Below, one piece after another: positions 26,514 through 34,508 of a stretch of DNA of 64,000 nucleotides. Source of the DNA: Microbacterium sp. Root61 (GTDB lineage Bacteria; Actinomycetota; Actinomycetes; Actinomycetales; Microbacteriaceae). The stretch covers positions 712,322-776,321 of the forward strand of contig NZ_LMGU01000001.1 in NCBI RefSeq assembly GCF_001427525.1, read 5' to 3'. Under the pieces are notes generated by a model, which was not told the origin of the DNA, did no database searches, and saw nothing but the letters and a program-made list of their open reading frames with translations. Each line of letters begins with the position of its first letter. Within the stretch, counting starts at the first letter, position 1. Both the position numbers and the translations under genes were made by a program.

Positions 26514-27794
26514 TCAGAAGGGCGCCATGCTGCCCTCGCTGCTCGATGGCGTGAAGGTGGGAACTTTCCGTTCGGGGTCGACGCGGTAGTGGCGTCCGGT
26601 GGGTGAGGTCCATTCCAGGGCGCCGCCGCTGTCGGCGATCTGGTGCACGCGCCATCGGCCGTGGTGCTTGATCGTATGGTGGCCTTTGCACAGCGGGGCG
26701 AGGTTGCTCAGTTCGGTGGTGCCGCCGTGTTCCCATGCCACGGTGTGGTCGATCTCGCAGCGCGCCGCCGGGATGCCGCATCCCGGCGCCATACATCGTT
26801 CCGCCCGCCACCGCACCAGGCGCCGCAACTCCGGCGGCGGCCGATACCTCTCCCGCCCCACCGACAGCACCATCCCCGTCTCCGGATGGGTCAGCACCCG
26901 CATCCACCCCTCCGCGGACCCACACAACTCCCGGGCACGCGCGAGGGGGATCGGGCCGAGGCCCTCGACCGTCGCCTGACCGTCGTCGTCGCCCAGCAGC
27001 GTGAGTGCCGGGACGGTGACCACGACGGTCGCGCGGACACCGCGCGCGTCCGCGGGGGTGCCGTCGGTGGTGCCGTCGATCAGGAGGTCGCCGCACACGT
27101 CCGCACGCACCTGATCCAACGTGCGGGTCTCGTCGTCCCGGGCCGTGAGGACCTTGGCGATCGCGGTGAGACGGCCGTGGATGGCGTGCACCTCGACGGC
27201 GGGGCCGAACAGCATGAACCACGCCATCCCGTCCTCCGCCGGCGTGACCGCCACCCGCCGCTGCTGGAGCGCCTGCTCGTGCCGCTCGGCCAGGGTGGCT
27301 GCCCGGACGCTGTCCACCAGTATCCGCAACTTCCGACGGAACGTCCCGAACGCATGCGCCTCCGCCAACCCGATCGCCTGCTCCAGCACCTGCCCGCGCA
27401 GGTCAGGTTCGACCGTGTCCACCAGGTCGACCAGTTCGGTGGCGTGCCGCGCACTCATCCGCGCACCCTCAAGCGAATCGAGGACCCCCGGGTACCGGTG
27501 CACCAGGGCGTCCGCGTGCATGACGAGCAACCCCGCGGCCGACTCGGTGATCGACAACGCCGCCGCCAACTCCAGACGGACGGAACGTTCGATCACATCC
27601 GTGAGCAGGTACCCATGGGTCGCCGCGTCCGCGAGCGCTTCCCGGTGCAGCGCGTCGATACGCACGTACCGGTGCGCCGCGAACACCGCGAGCATCGCCT
27701 CCGCCTCCACGACCAGGTCCAACGCGTCCGGGAACGGAGGCACCCAGCCGTCATCGCCTGGAGGGAGACCCTCGTCGGCAACGGTGCTGGACAT
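26514..27794 (-). CDS. DUF222 / HNH endonuclease signature protein (13E12 repeat family)
   Basis: 426 aa. N-terminal helical DUF222 domain (from about residue 35 to 300) followed by a C-terminal HNH motif: CMAPGCGIPAARCEIDHTVAWEHGGTTELSNLAPLCKGHHTIKHH. The H, N and H residues and the Cys pair are intact. The family is highly multiplied in actinobacterial genomes, comparable to mycobacterial 13E12 proteins; biological role unresolved. A LexA-like site lies 10 bp upstream of the start. Confidence 0.9.
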   Translation of the reverse strand: MSSTVADEGLPPGDDGWVPPFPDALDLVVEAEAMLAVFAAHRYVRIDALHREALADAATHGYLLTDVIERSVRLELAAALSITESAAGLLVMHADALVHRYPGVLDSLEGARMSARHATELVDLVDTVEPDLRGQVLEQAIGLAEAHAFGTFRRKLRILVDSVRAATLAERHEQALQQRRVAVTPAEDGMAWFMLFGPAVEVHAIHGRLTAIAKVLTARDDETRTLDQVRADVCGDLLIDGTTDGTPADARGVRATVVVTVPALTLLGDDDGQATVEGLGPIPLARARELCGSAEGWMRVLTHPETGMVLSVGRERYRPPPELRRLVRWRAERCMAPGCGIPAARCEIDHTVAWEHGGTTELSNLAPLCKGHHTIKHHGRWRVHQIADSGGALEWTSPTGRHYRVDPERKVPTFTPSSSEGSMAPF

Positions 27795-28224
27795 ACCTCG
27801 ACATTAGAACATACCTCCGACATTGCGAGCGAGCCGATGGCGCCTTGAGGCGACGGCACCGGCGGCAAGAACCAAGCAACTCGGCCGCGTCGATCCGACC
27901 ATCTCACCAAGTCGCGTCCCCAGCCGCGGAGCGACCAACCCCGCGATCCGGACATCTCGCCAGTACCGATCACGTGATTCGACCTGATGCCTCGACATCC
28001 CCGTCAGCACATTCCTAGCAAGTTCGGCGAAGATCCAGGGCGGTGACGGCCGGCCAGGCTACGCGGGATCCCCCGGTCGGACGCACTACAAGGGGCGTCG
28101 CCGAGCCTGATCGACGGTGGGCGTCACTAAAGACAGGGGCGAGGCCCGCGCACAGCGGACGGGGCAAAGCGCGAACAAGCCGCAAAACCACGCACCCACC
28201 GAGGCGGCCGGGCCCTCATTACCC
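27795..28224. other. Non-coding stretch with no recognised gene
   Basis: About 430 bp without a convincing reading frame or RNA gene. It begins with a direct repeat (ACATACCTC-GACATT twice, 27791-27823), part of which is the LexA-like site. The rest shows no strong hairpin, tRNA or promoter that I can support. Confidence 0.5.
27805..27820. promoter_or_regulatory. LexA-like (SOS) box upstream of the DUF222 gene
   Basis: Minus-strand sequence TCGGAGGTATGTTCTA matches 9 of 12 fixed positions of the actinobacterial SOS box TCGAAC-N4-GTTCGA. It is 10 bp upstream of the start codon and overlaps a possible -10 (TATGTT). Some mycobacterial 13E12-family genes are known to be LexA-controlled. Confidence 0.45.
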
Positions 28225-28572
28225 TCACTCCGCCGGCGGCTCCGCCAGCGCCAGTCGATTGCCGTCCGGGTCCGCAACGACGACGTGCCGCACCCCGTTC
28301 GAGTACGTCTCGACGGGCTCATGTGGAATGTCCGCGGCCGCAAGGCGAGCGAGGATCGTGTCGAGTCCGGTTACGGCGATCGTGACTTCTCCGCATCCCG
28401 GACGATCCCGGCGATCATCGACGACGACCCAGCCGGTCGCGCCGATCTGCCAGAGCGCTTCCTCGCCGATGATGTCGTCCGCCGGTCGGCCGAAGAAGAC
28501 CTCGAACCAGGCGAGCGACCTGGCGCGGTCCGACACCGACATGATGCAGAACAGATCCGTCATGGACTCCAT
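28225..28572 (-). CDS. VOC family (glyoxalase-like) protein
   Basis: 115-aa protein of the vicinal-oxygen-chelate fold: an N-terminal beta-alpha-beta unit (SVSDRARSLAWFEVFFGRPAD) and a C-terminal VADPDGNRLALAEP strand that is the usual family ending. The full set of metal ligands is not obvious. A TACCGT box ends 6 nt before the ATG. Role unknown; such proteins range from dioxygenases to drug-binding resistance proteins. Confidence 0.85.
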   Translation of the reverse strand: MESMTDLFCIMSVSDRARSLAWFEVFFGRPADDIIGEEALWQIGATGWVVVDDRRDRPGCGEVTIAVTGLDTILARLAAADIPHEPVETYSNGVRHVVVADPDGNRLALAEPPAE

Positions 28573-28593
28573 GCACCGACGGTAGTCCGACGA

Positions 28594-29964
28594 CTACGCG
28601 CCGAGAAGACCCTCGACATCGCGCGCGGCGTCGAACACGAAGGTCTCGCCGTTCATCGGCCCGATGAGTTGCACGCCGGACGGCAGGCCATCCGCAGCCA
28701 TCCCGGTGGGAATGGCCAGCGCAGGCAGGCCGAGCAGATTCACCGCAACCGTCAAGCGCAGGTCACGCCATGCGCGGGTCGCGGCATCCCCTCCCCCGAG
28801 ATCGAAGTCGGGCGCACCCATCCGGGAGGTCGACACCGGACCGAGGATGAGCGGCACTTCCGCTTGCAGCCGCCGCCAATCCGCTGCGATCATCGCGCAC
28901 CGCGCCCACGCGTCGGCGTAGTCGTGGGCGGTCTCGTAGGGCCGCGCGGCGGCGGTGCTGTCGCGCAGGAACGCGGTCGCCGAAACCCCCAGAGGCAGGG
29001 GCAGCAGAGCCGGATCGAGGGTGAGCAGCATGTCGGTGCAGGCCAGCCGACGCCAGATCACCGCGGCTTCCTCCAGTCGTGGCGGCTCGATGTCCACGAC
29101 GTCCCACCCTGTCGCGGCCAGCGCCGCAGCCGCGCGATCGACGCCCGCCGCCACCTCGGTGTCGACGCCCCAGCCGAGTGGATTCCGCGTCACTCCCACC
29201 CGCAGCGGCAGCCCCGCCACGTCAACCGCCGCCACCGACATCGGATCGTCCACGTCGACGCCCTCGAGGAGGCCGAGCGCGAGCGCCACATCGTCGACGG
29301 AGCGACCGAGCGGCCCGTTCACCGAGAACTGCTGCAGCGTCAACGCGACCGGCTGGCCGTTGACCGCTGAGCGCGGCACCCGCCCGCGCGACGGCCGCAA
29401 ACCGTACACACCCACGGCATACGCCGGGATGCGCAGCGACCCACCGAAGTCGTTTCCGAGCCCGAGGGCACTCATTCCGGTCGCGACGGCGACCGCGTCT
29501 CCCCCACTCGATCCGCCGGGGCTGACCTCGGCGCTCCACGGGTTCAGCGTGCGCCCGAACAGATCGTTGTCGGTGTCCCACCGCATTCCGAAATCGGGCA
29601 TGTTGCCGCGCCCGATCGCAACCGCGCCCGCCTCGCGCATCCGCCGGACGATGGTGGCGTCGCGTGCGGGCATCGCGTCGACCAGGCCGCGCCATCCGTT
29701 CGTCGTCGCCGACCAGGTGAGGTCGATGTTCTCCTTCACCGAGAACGGCACGCCTGCGAGCGGCCCCGGGTCCTCCCCGCGCGCGACGATCGCGTCGACG
29801 ACGGATGCCGCTGCCCGCGCCTGCTCGGTGAACACGACGGTCAGCGCGTTGAGCCGCGGATTCTTCTCGGCGATGACCGCCAAATGCGCGTCGACGACCT
29901 CGACCGCCGAGACGTCGCCGGAGCGGACCGACCCGGCGATCTCGCGGGCTGTGCGAGCGGTCAT
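28594..29964 (-). CDS. Amidase (amidase-signature family)
   Basis: Ser-cisSer-Lys hydrolase, 456 aa. Catalytic Lys77 (PFSVKENID), the cis-Ser in SPGGSSGGDAVAVA at 152 and nucleophile Ser176 (NDFGGSLRIPA), spaced 24 residues apart as in malonamidase E2. No GatB gene is near, so a stand-alone amidase is more likely than GatA. Its ATG overlaps the stop of the M18 peptidase (ATGA), so the two are co-translated; possibly both act in peptide or amide use. Confidence 0.92.
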   Translation of the reverse strand: MTARTAREIAGSVRSGDVSAVEVVDAHLAVIAEKNPRLNALTVVFTEQARAAASVVDAIVARGEDPGPLAGVPFSVKENIDLTWSATTNGWRGLVDAMPARDATIVRRMREAGAVAIGRGNMPDFGMRWDTDNDLFGRTLNPWSAEVSPGGSSGGDAVAVATGMSALGLGNDFGGSLRIPAYAVGVYGLRPSRGRVPRSAVNGQPVALTLQQFSVNGPLGRSVDDVALALGLLEGVDVDDPMSVAAVDVAGLPLRVGVTRNPLGWGVDTEVAAGVDRAAAALAATGWDVVDIEPPRLEEAAVIWRRLACTDMLLTLDPALLPLPLGVSATAFLRDSTAAARPYETAHDYADAWARCAMIAADWRRLQAEVPLILGPVSTSRMGAPDFDLGGGDAATRAWRDLRLTVAVNLLGLPALAIPTGMAADGLPSGVQLIGPMNGETFVFDAARDVEGLLGA

Positions 29965-31256
29965 CCGCGGAAGTACTCTTCCGCGACCCGGGTGAGATCC
30001 CACAGATCGCTGACGCCGGCCAGCTCGCGTGCCGAGTGCATGGACAGGATCGGGATGCCGACATCCACGGTCCGAATGCCCAGACGCGTCGCGGTGATCG
30101 GCCCGATCGTCGAGCCGCAGGGGACGGCATTGTGCGACACGAACTCCTGGCTGGCCACCCCGGCGGCGGCGCACCACCCGCTCCACGCGGCCGCGCCGGC
30201 CGCATCCGTCGCATACCGCTGATTCGCGTTGATCTTGAGGATCGGACCAGATCCCAGCACGGGCTGGACGACAGGGTCGTGCTTGTCCGCGTAGTTGGGA
30301 TGCACCGAGTGACCGACGTCGCTGGAGACGCACCAGGATGCCGTGAGCGAGCGCATCTGCTCCTCCCGATCGGCCCCGAGGGAGAGCCAGATCCGCTCGA
30401 GTACGTCGGAGAGGAACGGTCCGGCGGCGCCGGAGCGCGTGCCGGACCCGACCTCCTCGTGATCGAACACGGCGAGCATGGCGATGTGATCGGCGTCGAA
30501 CCCGTCCGCCGCCCGCTCGATCGCGACGAGTCCGGCGTGCACGGACGCGAGATCATCGAGACGCCCGGAGGCGAAGAACACGTCATCCCGTCCGAAGGTC
30601 GCGCCTCGGGCGGCATCGGCGGTGACGATGTCGTAGCCGCGGATCCGGCCTGCCGACACACCCGCTTCGCGTGCGAGTTCGTCGAGGATGTCCGCGGACT
30701 CGGATTCACCGAGACCCCACACCGGCTGCGTCTGCGACTGCTTGTCGAGCGCCAGGTGGTCGTTCACCTCGCGGTCGAGGTGGATGGCCAGCTGAGGAAG
30801 ACGCAGCAGCGGGCCGGTCGCGGTCAGAACACTCGTGCCGTCATCGAGCACGAGGCGTCCGGCCAGTCGCAGCTCCCGATCGAGCCACGAGTTCAACAGC
30901 GGACCCCCATAGATCTCCACGCCGGCCTGCAACCAGCCGAGTCTGCCCGTCGTCGGCTTCGGCTTGAGCTTGAACCCCGGCGAATCGCTGTGCGCGCCGA
31001 AGACACGCACCCCGGTCGCGGCCGAAGCGTTCGCGGGCACCACCCAGGCGATGGTCGCGCCGTCGCGCACGACCACGAACCGCCCACCGACGGCGGTCGG
31101 CCAGGAATCCCCCTCGCTCAGACGTGTGAAGCCCGATCGTTCCAGTCGGTCCGCGACCTGCGCGGCCGCGTGGAAGCTGGAGGGGGATGCCTCGACGAAC
31201 GCCGCGAGATCTTCGGCATGCGCGAGGGCGGGTGTGGCGGCAGACCGAGACGGCAC
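29961..31256 (-). CDS. M18 family aminopeptidase
   Basis: Zinc-dependent aminopeptidase of 431 aa, similar to ApeB/DAP families. Motifs: GAHSDSPGFKLKPKP (first metal His-Asp), LDDLASVHAGL, AVFDHEEVGSGTRSGA with the catalytic Glu pair, SSDVGHSVHPNY and the late GIPILSMHSARE His ligand. GTG start at 31256, preceded by AGAAAGG. Cytoplasmic peptide turnover is expected. Translational overlap with the amidase downstream. Confidence 0.94.
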   Translation of the reverse strand: MPSRSAATPALAHAEDLAAFVEASPSSFHAAAQVADRLERSGFTRLSEGDSWPTAVGGRFVVVRDGATIAWVVPANASAATGVRVFGAHSDSPGFKLKPKPTTGRLGWLQAGVEIYGGPLLNSWLDRELRLAGRLVLDDGTSVLTATGPLLRLPQLAIHLDREVNDHLALDKQSQTQPVWGLGESESADILDELAREAGVSAGRIRGYDIVTADAARGATFGRDDVFFASGRLDDLASVHAGLVAIERAADGFDADHIAMLAVFDHEEVGSGTRSGAAGPFLSDVLERIWLSLGADREEQMRSLTASWCVSSDVGHSVHPNYADKHDPVVQPVLGSGPILKINANQRYATDAAGAAAWSGWCAAAGVASQEFVSHNAVPCGSTIGPITATRLGIRTVDVGIPILSMHSARELAGVSDLWDLTRVAEEYFRG

Positions 31257-31321
31257 GGACGCACCTTTCTGACGGGGACGGGCAGTGCCTCGATCGTAGT
31301 TCGACGAACCGAGGGCGTGCC

Positions 31322-32044
31322 CTAGTCGTCGAGGTCCAGCGGCACCTCGCGAGTCTTGTCCCACGGCTCTGTCCATCCCAGGCGATCGAACAACCCGTCC
31401 AGGAGCATGGCCGTGAACCCCCAGACGAGCCGTTCCCCGCCGACGTGCGGTACGAGGAACGCCGGTCCACGCCACGTCTGACCGTCGCGACGCATCACCG
31501 TCACTCCGCGGTTGGCGGGATCGAGGAGATCGGCGACCGGCATCCGGAACACAGCGGCGGACTCCGCGACGTCCACCACACGGATGGGCGACGGATGCCG
31601 CCACCAGGCCAGTACAGGCGTCACGAGATGCAGCGAGTACGCCAAGGGGACGACCTCGAGAGAACCGAGAATCTCGACGCCGTCCGGGTCGAGTCCGGTC
31701 TCTTCGCGAGCCTCACGGAGTGCGGCCGCGACGGGGCCATCGTCGTCGGGATCGATGCGACCGCCGGGGAACGCGATCTGGCCCGCGTGCGATCGCAAGG
31801 TCGATGCGCGGGCGAGCAGCAGCACGTCGAGATCCCGCGACACCGCTTGCGCCTGCGCTGCGTGATCGCTCGGCAGCTCGTCGAGCACCCCGAACAGCAT
31901 CAGGACCGCGGCCGGCCGAGCCTCGTCGCCCGCGGAGATCTGAAAGCGTCGTGGAATCTCGGGGCGCGGCGGCTCGGTTTCTGAACGCTCAGCGAGGGCG
32001 ACCAGCTGAGCCCGCGCACTCACTGAGATGTCGTCCGGAAGCAT
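31322..32044 (-). CDS. Nudix hydrolase, probable CoA pyrophosphatase
   Basis: 240 aa. The UPF0035 motif LRSHAGQIAFPGG precedes the Nudix box GGRIDPDDDGPVAAALREAREETGL, the combination that marks CoA diphosphatases of the NUDT7/YeaB type, which cleave CoA to 3',5'-ADP and phosphopantetheine. A TAGCCT box ends 6 nt before the ATG (leaderless). Substrate assignment rests on the UPF0035 motif. Confidence 0.92.
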   Translation of the reverse strand: MLPDDISVSARAQLVALAERSETEPPRPEIPRRFQISAGDEARPAAVLMLFGVLDELPSDHAAQAQAVSRDLDVLLLARASTLRSHAGQIAFPGGRIDPDDDGPVAAALREAREETGLDPDGVEILGSLEVVPLAYSLHLVTPVLAWWRHPSPIRVVDVAESAAVFRMPVADLLDPANRGVTVMRRDGQTWRGPAFLVPHVGGERLVWGFTAMLLDGLFDRLGWTEPWDKTREVPLDLDD

Positions 32045-32075
32045 TGGCTCAGGCTACGCCGGTTCACCGACAGGC

Positions 32076-32495
32076 CTACTGCTTCGTGGAGCGCTCGATC
32101 GACATCACGAGGATGACGCGATCGGCCTTGTCTGCGGGAGGGGTGATGCTCGGATTGCCGTACCGGTTCTGGAGTCTCACGTAGAACGCCCCCTCAGGGT
32201 CGGGAATGACCTCGATGAGGCTCCCGGCGATCTCCAGATAGTGGAACGGATTGTCGGGATCGATGATCGACAGTGCCATCGAGGGGTTGTGTCGCAGGTT
32301 GCGGTACTTCTGACGCGTCGTCTTGTGCGTGAAACGGAGGTGCTCACCGTCGAACTCGAACCACATCGGCGTGACCTGCACCGTGTCGTCTGGACGAATC
32401 GTTCCGAGGTGCCCATAGAGGGGCAACTCGATCAGTCGGCGATACTTGGCGGGAATGATCTCGTCTGGCGTGGGCACCGTTCCATTCTTCTGCAC
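32076..32495 (-). CDS. PPOX class flavin/F420-dependent oxidoreductase
   Basis: 139-aa split-barrel protein of the pyridoxamine 5'-phosphate oxidase-like class; GHLGTIRPDDTVQVTPMWFEFDGEHLRFTHKTTRQKYRNLRHNPSMALSI is the typical cofactor-binding half. Actinobacterial members commonly use F420, but FMN or heme cannot be excluded. The start is GTG at 32495. The 225 bp to the next gene contain a TAGGCT box but no clear gene. Confidence 0.88.
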   Translation of the reverse strand: MQKNGTVPTPDEIIPAKYRRLIELPLYGHLGTIRPDDTVQVTPMWFEFDGEHLRFTHKTTRQKYRNLRHNPSMALSIIDPDNPFHYLEIAGSLIEVIPDPEGAFYVRLQNRYGNPSITPPADKADRVILVMSIERSTKQ

Positions 32496-32720
32496 GCTGC
32501 ATCCTGGAGGGCCTGCATCGCCTCATCCCGGCGACATCCGGGCGTTCACAGAATCGCGTGCTAGGCTGAGTGTTGCCCACTCGGGTTTGCGTCATCACCC
32601 ACTGCCTCACTGTGGAGTAGCAGACAGCTTGACGCCCGGATCGTCGCACGACCTCCGCCCCTCCTACTACTTCCCGCGCACGAGCGTCTGAATCGCCGCG
32701 CAGCTCCACTGAAAGAACTC

Positions 32721-33047
32721 TTGACCTTCGTTACCCGCACCACCCCCTCGTCCCGACTGCCGCTCGACTGGCGTCGCGCTGACGACGACGTCTTCGTCGC
32801 GGCATCTGCCGGCGAATACGCCGGCTTCGTGAGCGTCACCCCACTCGGCTACGAGGCGCACAGCGCGCTCGGCGTCGACCTCGGCGTGCACTCGACCCGC
32901 GACCTCGCCCAGACGGCGGTCGCCACCTCCCAGACCCGATCGGCACCCGCGCATTCGCAGGAGCCGCATCCCATCCGTCCGCGTCGCACACGTCGGCGCG
33001 GCACCCCTGGTCGCACTCGCGGCCCGAAAAGTAAAAGGAATGACACG
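32721..33047 (+). CDS. Possible small protein region running in frame into the cold shock gene
   Basis: From a TTG at 32721 a frame stays open through to the Csp start and into it. The first 65 or so codons read [28 protein letters not shown] and have the high third-position G+C of real genes. From about 32935 the third positions become G+C poor while a -1 shifted frame becomes rich and ends at a TAA near 33034. So this may be a small gene with a frameshift, or an unusual N-terminal extension of Csp. Function unknown. Confidence 0.35.
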
Positions 33048-33251
33048 ATGGCCACTGGCACCGTGAAATGGTTCAACTCCGAAAAGGGCTTCGGCTTCAT
33101 CGCGCCCGATGACGGTGGCGCGGATCTCTTCGCCCACTACACCGCTATCACCACCAGCGGCTACAAGGAGCTCAACGAGAACCAGAAGGTCGAATACGAC
33201 GCAGAGCAGGGCCCCAAGGGCATGCAGGCCGCGAACATCCGGCCGCTCTGA
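33048..33251 (+). CDS. Cold shock protein (CspA family)
   Basis: 67-aa single-stranded nucleic-acid-binding OB-fold protein, an RNA chaperone. RNP1 (KGFGFI) and RNP2 (DLFAHYTAI, a variant of DVFVHF) are present, plus GTVKWFN at the start. The ATG at 33048 follows AAAAGGA. Transcription ends at a perfect 13-bp hairpin 14 bp after the stop. The region upstream is an in-frame open frame (32721-33047). Confidence 0.96.
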   Translation: MATGTVKWFNSEKGFGFIAPDDGGADLFAHYTAITTSGYKELNENQKVEYDAEQGPKGMQAANIRPL

Positions 33252-33264
33252 CACCAGCTCTCAG

Positions 33265-33294
33265 CGATCGGGGCGGCTCAGGCCGCCCCGATCG
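33265..33294 (+). terminator. Terminator after the cold shock gene
   Basis: Perfect 13-bp stem (CGATCGGGGCGGC with its complement) and TCAG loop, followed by TCTTC. Confidence 0.85.
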
Positions 33295-33308
33295 TCTTCA
33301 GTGCTGAC

Positions 33309-33335
33309 AAACGCCGCTCGAGTTGAGCGGCGTTT
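33309..33335. terminator. Second hairpin terminator
   Basis: Perfect 11-bp stem AAACGCCGCTC/GAGCGGCGTTT with loop GAGTT, directly behind the first terminator. The A-tract and T-tract on its two sides make it work as an intrinsic terminator in both directions. Confidence 0.85.
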
Positions 33336-33419
33336 CGTCGTTCCAGGGGTGCCCTACGAGCATCCGACGGCGACGAAACCGCCTGTCGATCTGCGCTTAC
33401 TCGAGAATCCCGCTCTCAA

Positions 33420-33436
33420 GTAACGTTCAGGTAACG
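33420..33436 (+). promoter_or_regulatory. GTAACG direct repeat (possible MtrA site)
   Basis: GTAACG-TTCAG-GTAACG, an 11-bp repeat period, about 105 bp upstream of a cell-wall transglycosylase-like gene. Direct repeats of this type are reported for the actinobacterial response regulator MtrA in front of cell-wall hydrolase genes; assignment here is inference. Confidence 0.4.
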
Positions 33437-33541
33437 CACCGGACCTGTCCAGACAACAAGGACAGACTCGGGGACTTGTGCCCGCGGAAGCGGTCGCCGC
33501 GCGCCCACCCGAGGCGCGGATCCCCATACGAAACCGGTTTA

Positions 33542-34492
33542 ATGCGCTCCTCCACGTCTTCGTCCTCTGCCCGCCGCGACCGTCGCCTCAGCGAACGCCG
33601 CACCCGTCGCCGCCCCGCCATCGTCGCGGCCGGCCTCGCCTTCGGACTCGTGGCAGCCGCGGGACTGGCGGTCACGGCCACGGCGTCGGAGCCCTCGGCG
33701 TCCGGAACGTCCGCGACTTTCGCGCTGGCCTCGTACAGCGCCCGCACGGCGCCGATGTCGACCCTCACGACGGTCGACAAGACGGCATCCGCGACCGAGG
33801 TCGCGTTGACCAACGCCGAGACGAGCATCGCCGCCGCCGCGACCGTCACGGCCGATATCCAGGCATCCGGACTCGACATCGGAACGCCGCAGATCACCGT
33901 CGACACGACCGAGCTCGCGACCGCGGCCGCCAAGCTCGAAGGCGCGAAGGACCTGCCCGAGCCGCTGCTGCCGGACCTGACCGACGACGTCACCACCCTC
34001 ACGGCATCCGTCGACGGCGCCGTGACCGGCCTGCGCAGCAGCCTGGACGCGGCCCAAGCCGCCAAGGCGGCGGCGGATGCTGCGGCCGAGGCTCAGCGCG
34101 CGGCGGAGGCCGCCGCGGCAACTGCTGCTGCCGCGAAGCCCGCCGCCTCGTCGAGCACACCGCGACCCTCCTACGCCGCCGGGGGCACGAGTGCCGGCGA
34201 GGCACAGGCCATCGCCCGCTCGATGATCGCCGGTTACGGCTGGGGCGACGACCAGTTCTCCTGCCTCGTGTCGCTGTGGAACCGTGAGTCGGGCTGGAAC
34301 GTCTACGCCTCCAACCCGAGCGGCGCCTACGGCATCCCGCAGGCGCTGCCGGGCAGCAAGATGGCTTCCGCCGGCGCCGATTGGCAGACCAGCGCCTCGA
34401 CCCAGATCTCGTGGGGCCTGGGCTACATCACCGGTCGCTACGGCACCGCGTGCGGCGCGTGGTCGCACTCGGAGTCCAACGGCTGGTATTGA
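33542..34492 (+). CDS. Secreted transglycosylase-like cell-wall protein
   Basis: 316 aa. A basic, Ser-rich N-terminus with a signal segment (AGLAFGLVAAAGLAVTATA), an Ala-rich helical region with a coiled coil (AAQAAKAAADAAAEAQRAAEAAAATAA), a Pro/Ser linker, and a C-terminal lysozyme-like domain: SCLVSLWNRESGWNVYASNPSGAYGIPQALPG, with the likely catalytic Glu in NRESGW. This is the domain type found in aggregation-promoting and Rpf-related proteins. It would act on peptidoglycan outside the cell. No strong ribosome binding site; no c-di-AMP riboswitch seen. Confidence 0.87.
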   Translation: MRSSTSSSSARRDRRLSERRTRRRPAIVAAGLAFGLVAAAGLAVTATASEPSASGTSATFALASYSARTAPMSTLTTVDKTASATEVALTNAETSIAAAATVTADIQASGLDIGTPQITVDTTELATAAAKLEGAKDLPEPLLPDLTDDVTTLTASVDGAVTGLRSSLDAAQAAKAAADAAAEAQRAAEAAAATAAAAKPAASSSTPRPSYAAGGTSAGEAQAIARSMIAGYGWGDDQFSCLVSLWNRESGWNVYASNPSGAYGIPQALPGSKMASAGADWQTSASTQISWGLGYITGRYGTACGAWSHSESNGWY

Positions 34493-34508
34493 TCCAGCCG
34501 GCTAGCCC

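Noticed and set aside
24325..27794. Restriction-modification or phage-defence island around the HNH, NYN and DUF222 genes
   Set aside because: The genes are not adjacent or coupled, no methyltransferase or other defence core gene is present, and HNH/DUF222 proteins are common in this lineage.
26643..27848. 401-codon plus-strand frame opposite the DUF222 gene
   Set aside because: Antisense shadow; His/Arg/Gln-rich with no domain.
32570..32620. 16-codon frame after TAGGCT between the PPOX and csp genes
   Set aside because: No spacing, codon run or hairpin that supports a leader peptide.
33252..33541. c-di-AMP (ydaO) riboswitch before the transglycosylase-like gene
   Set aside because: Such genes often have one, but the conserved ydaO core elements are not visible here.
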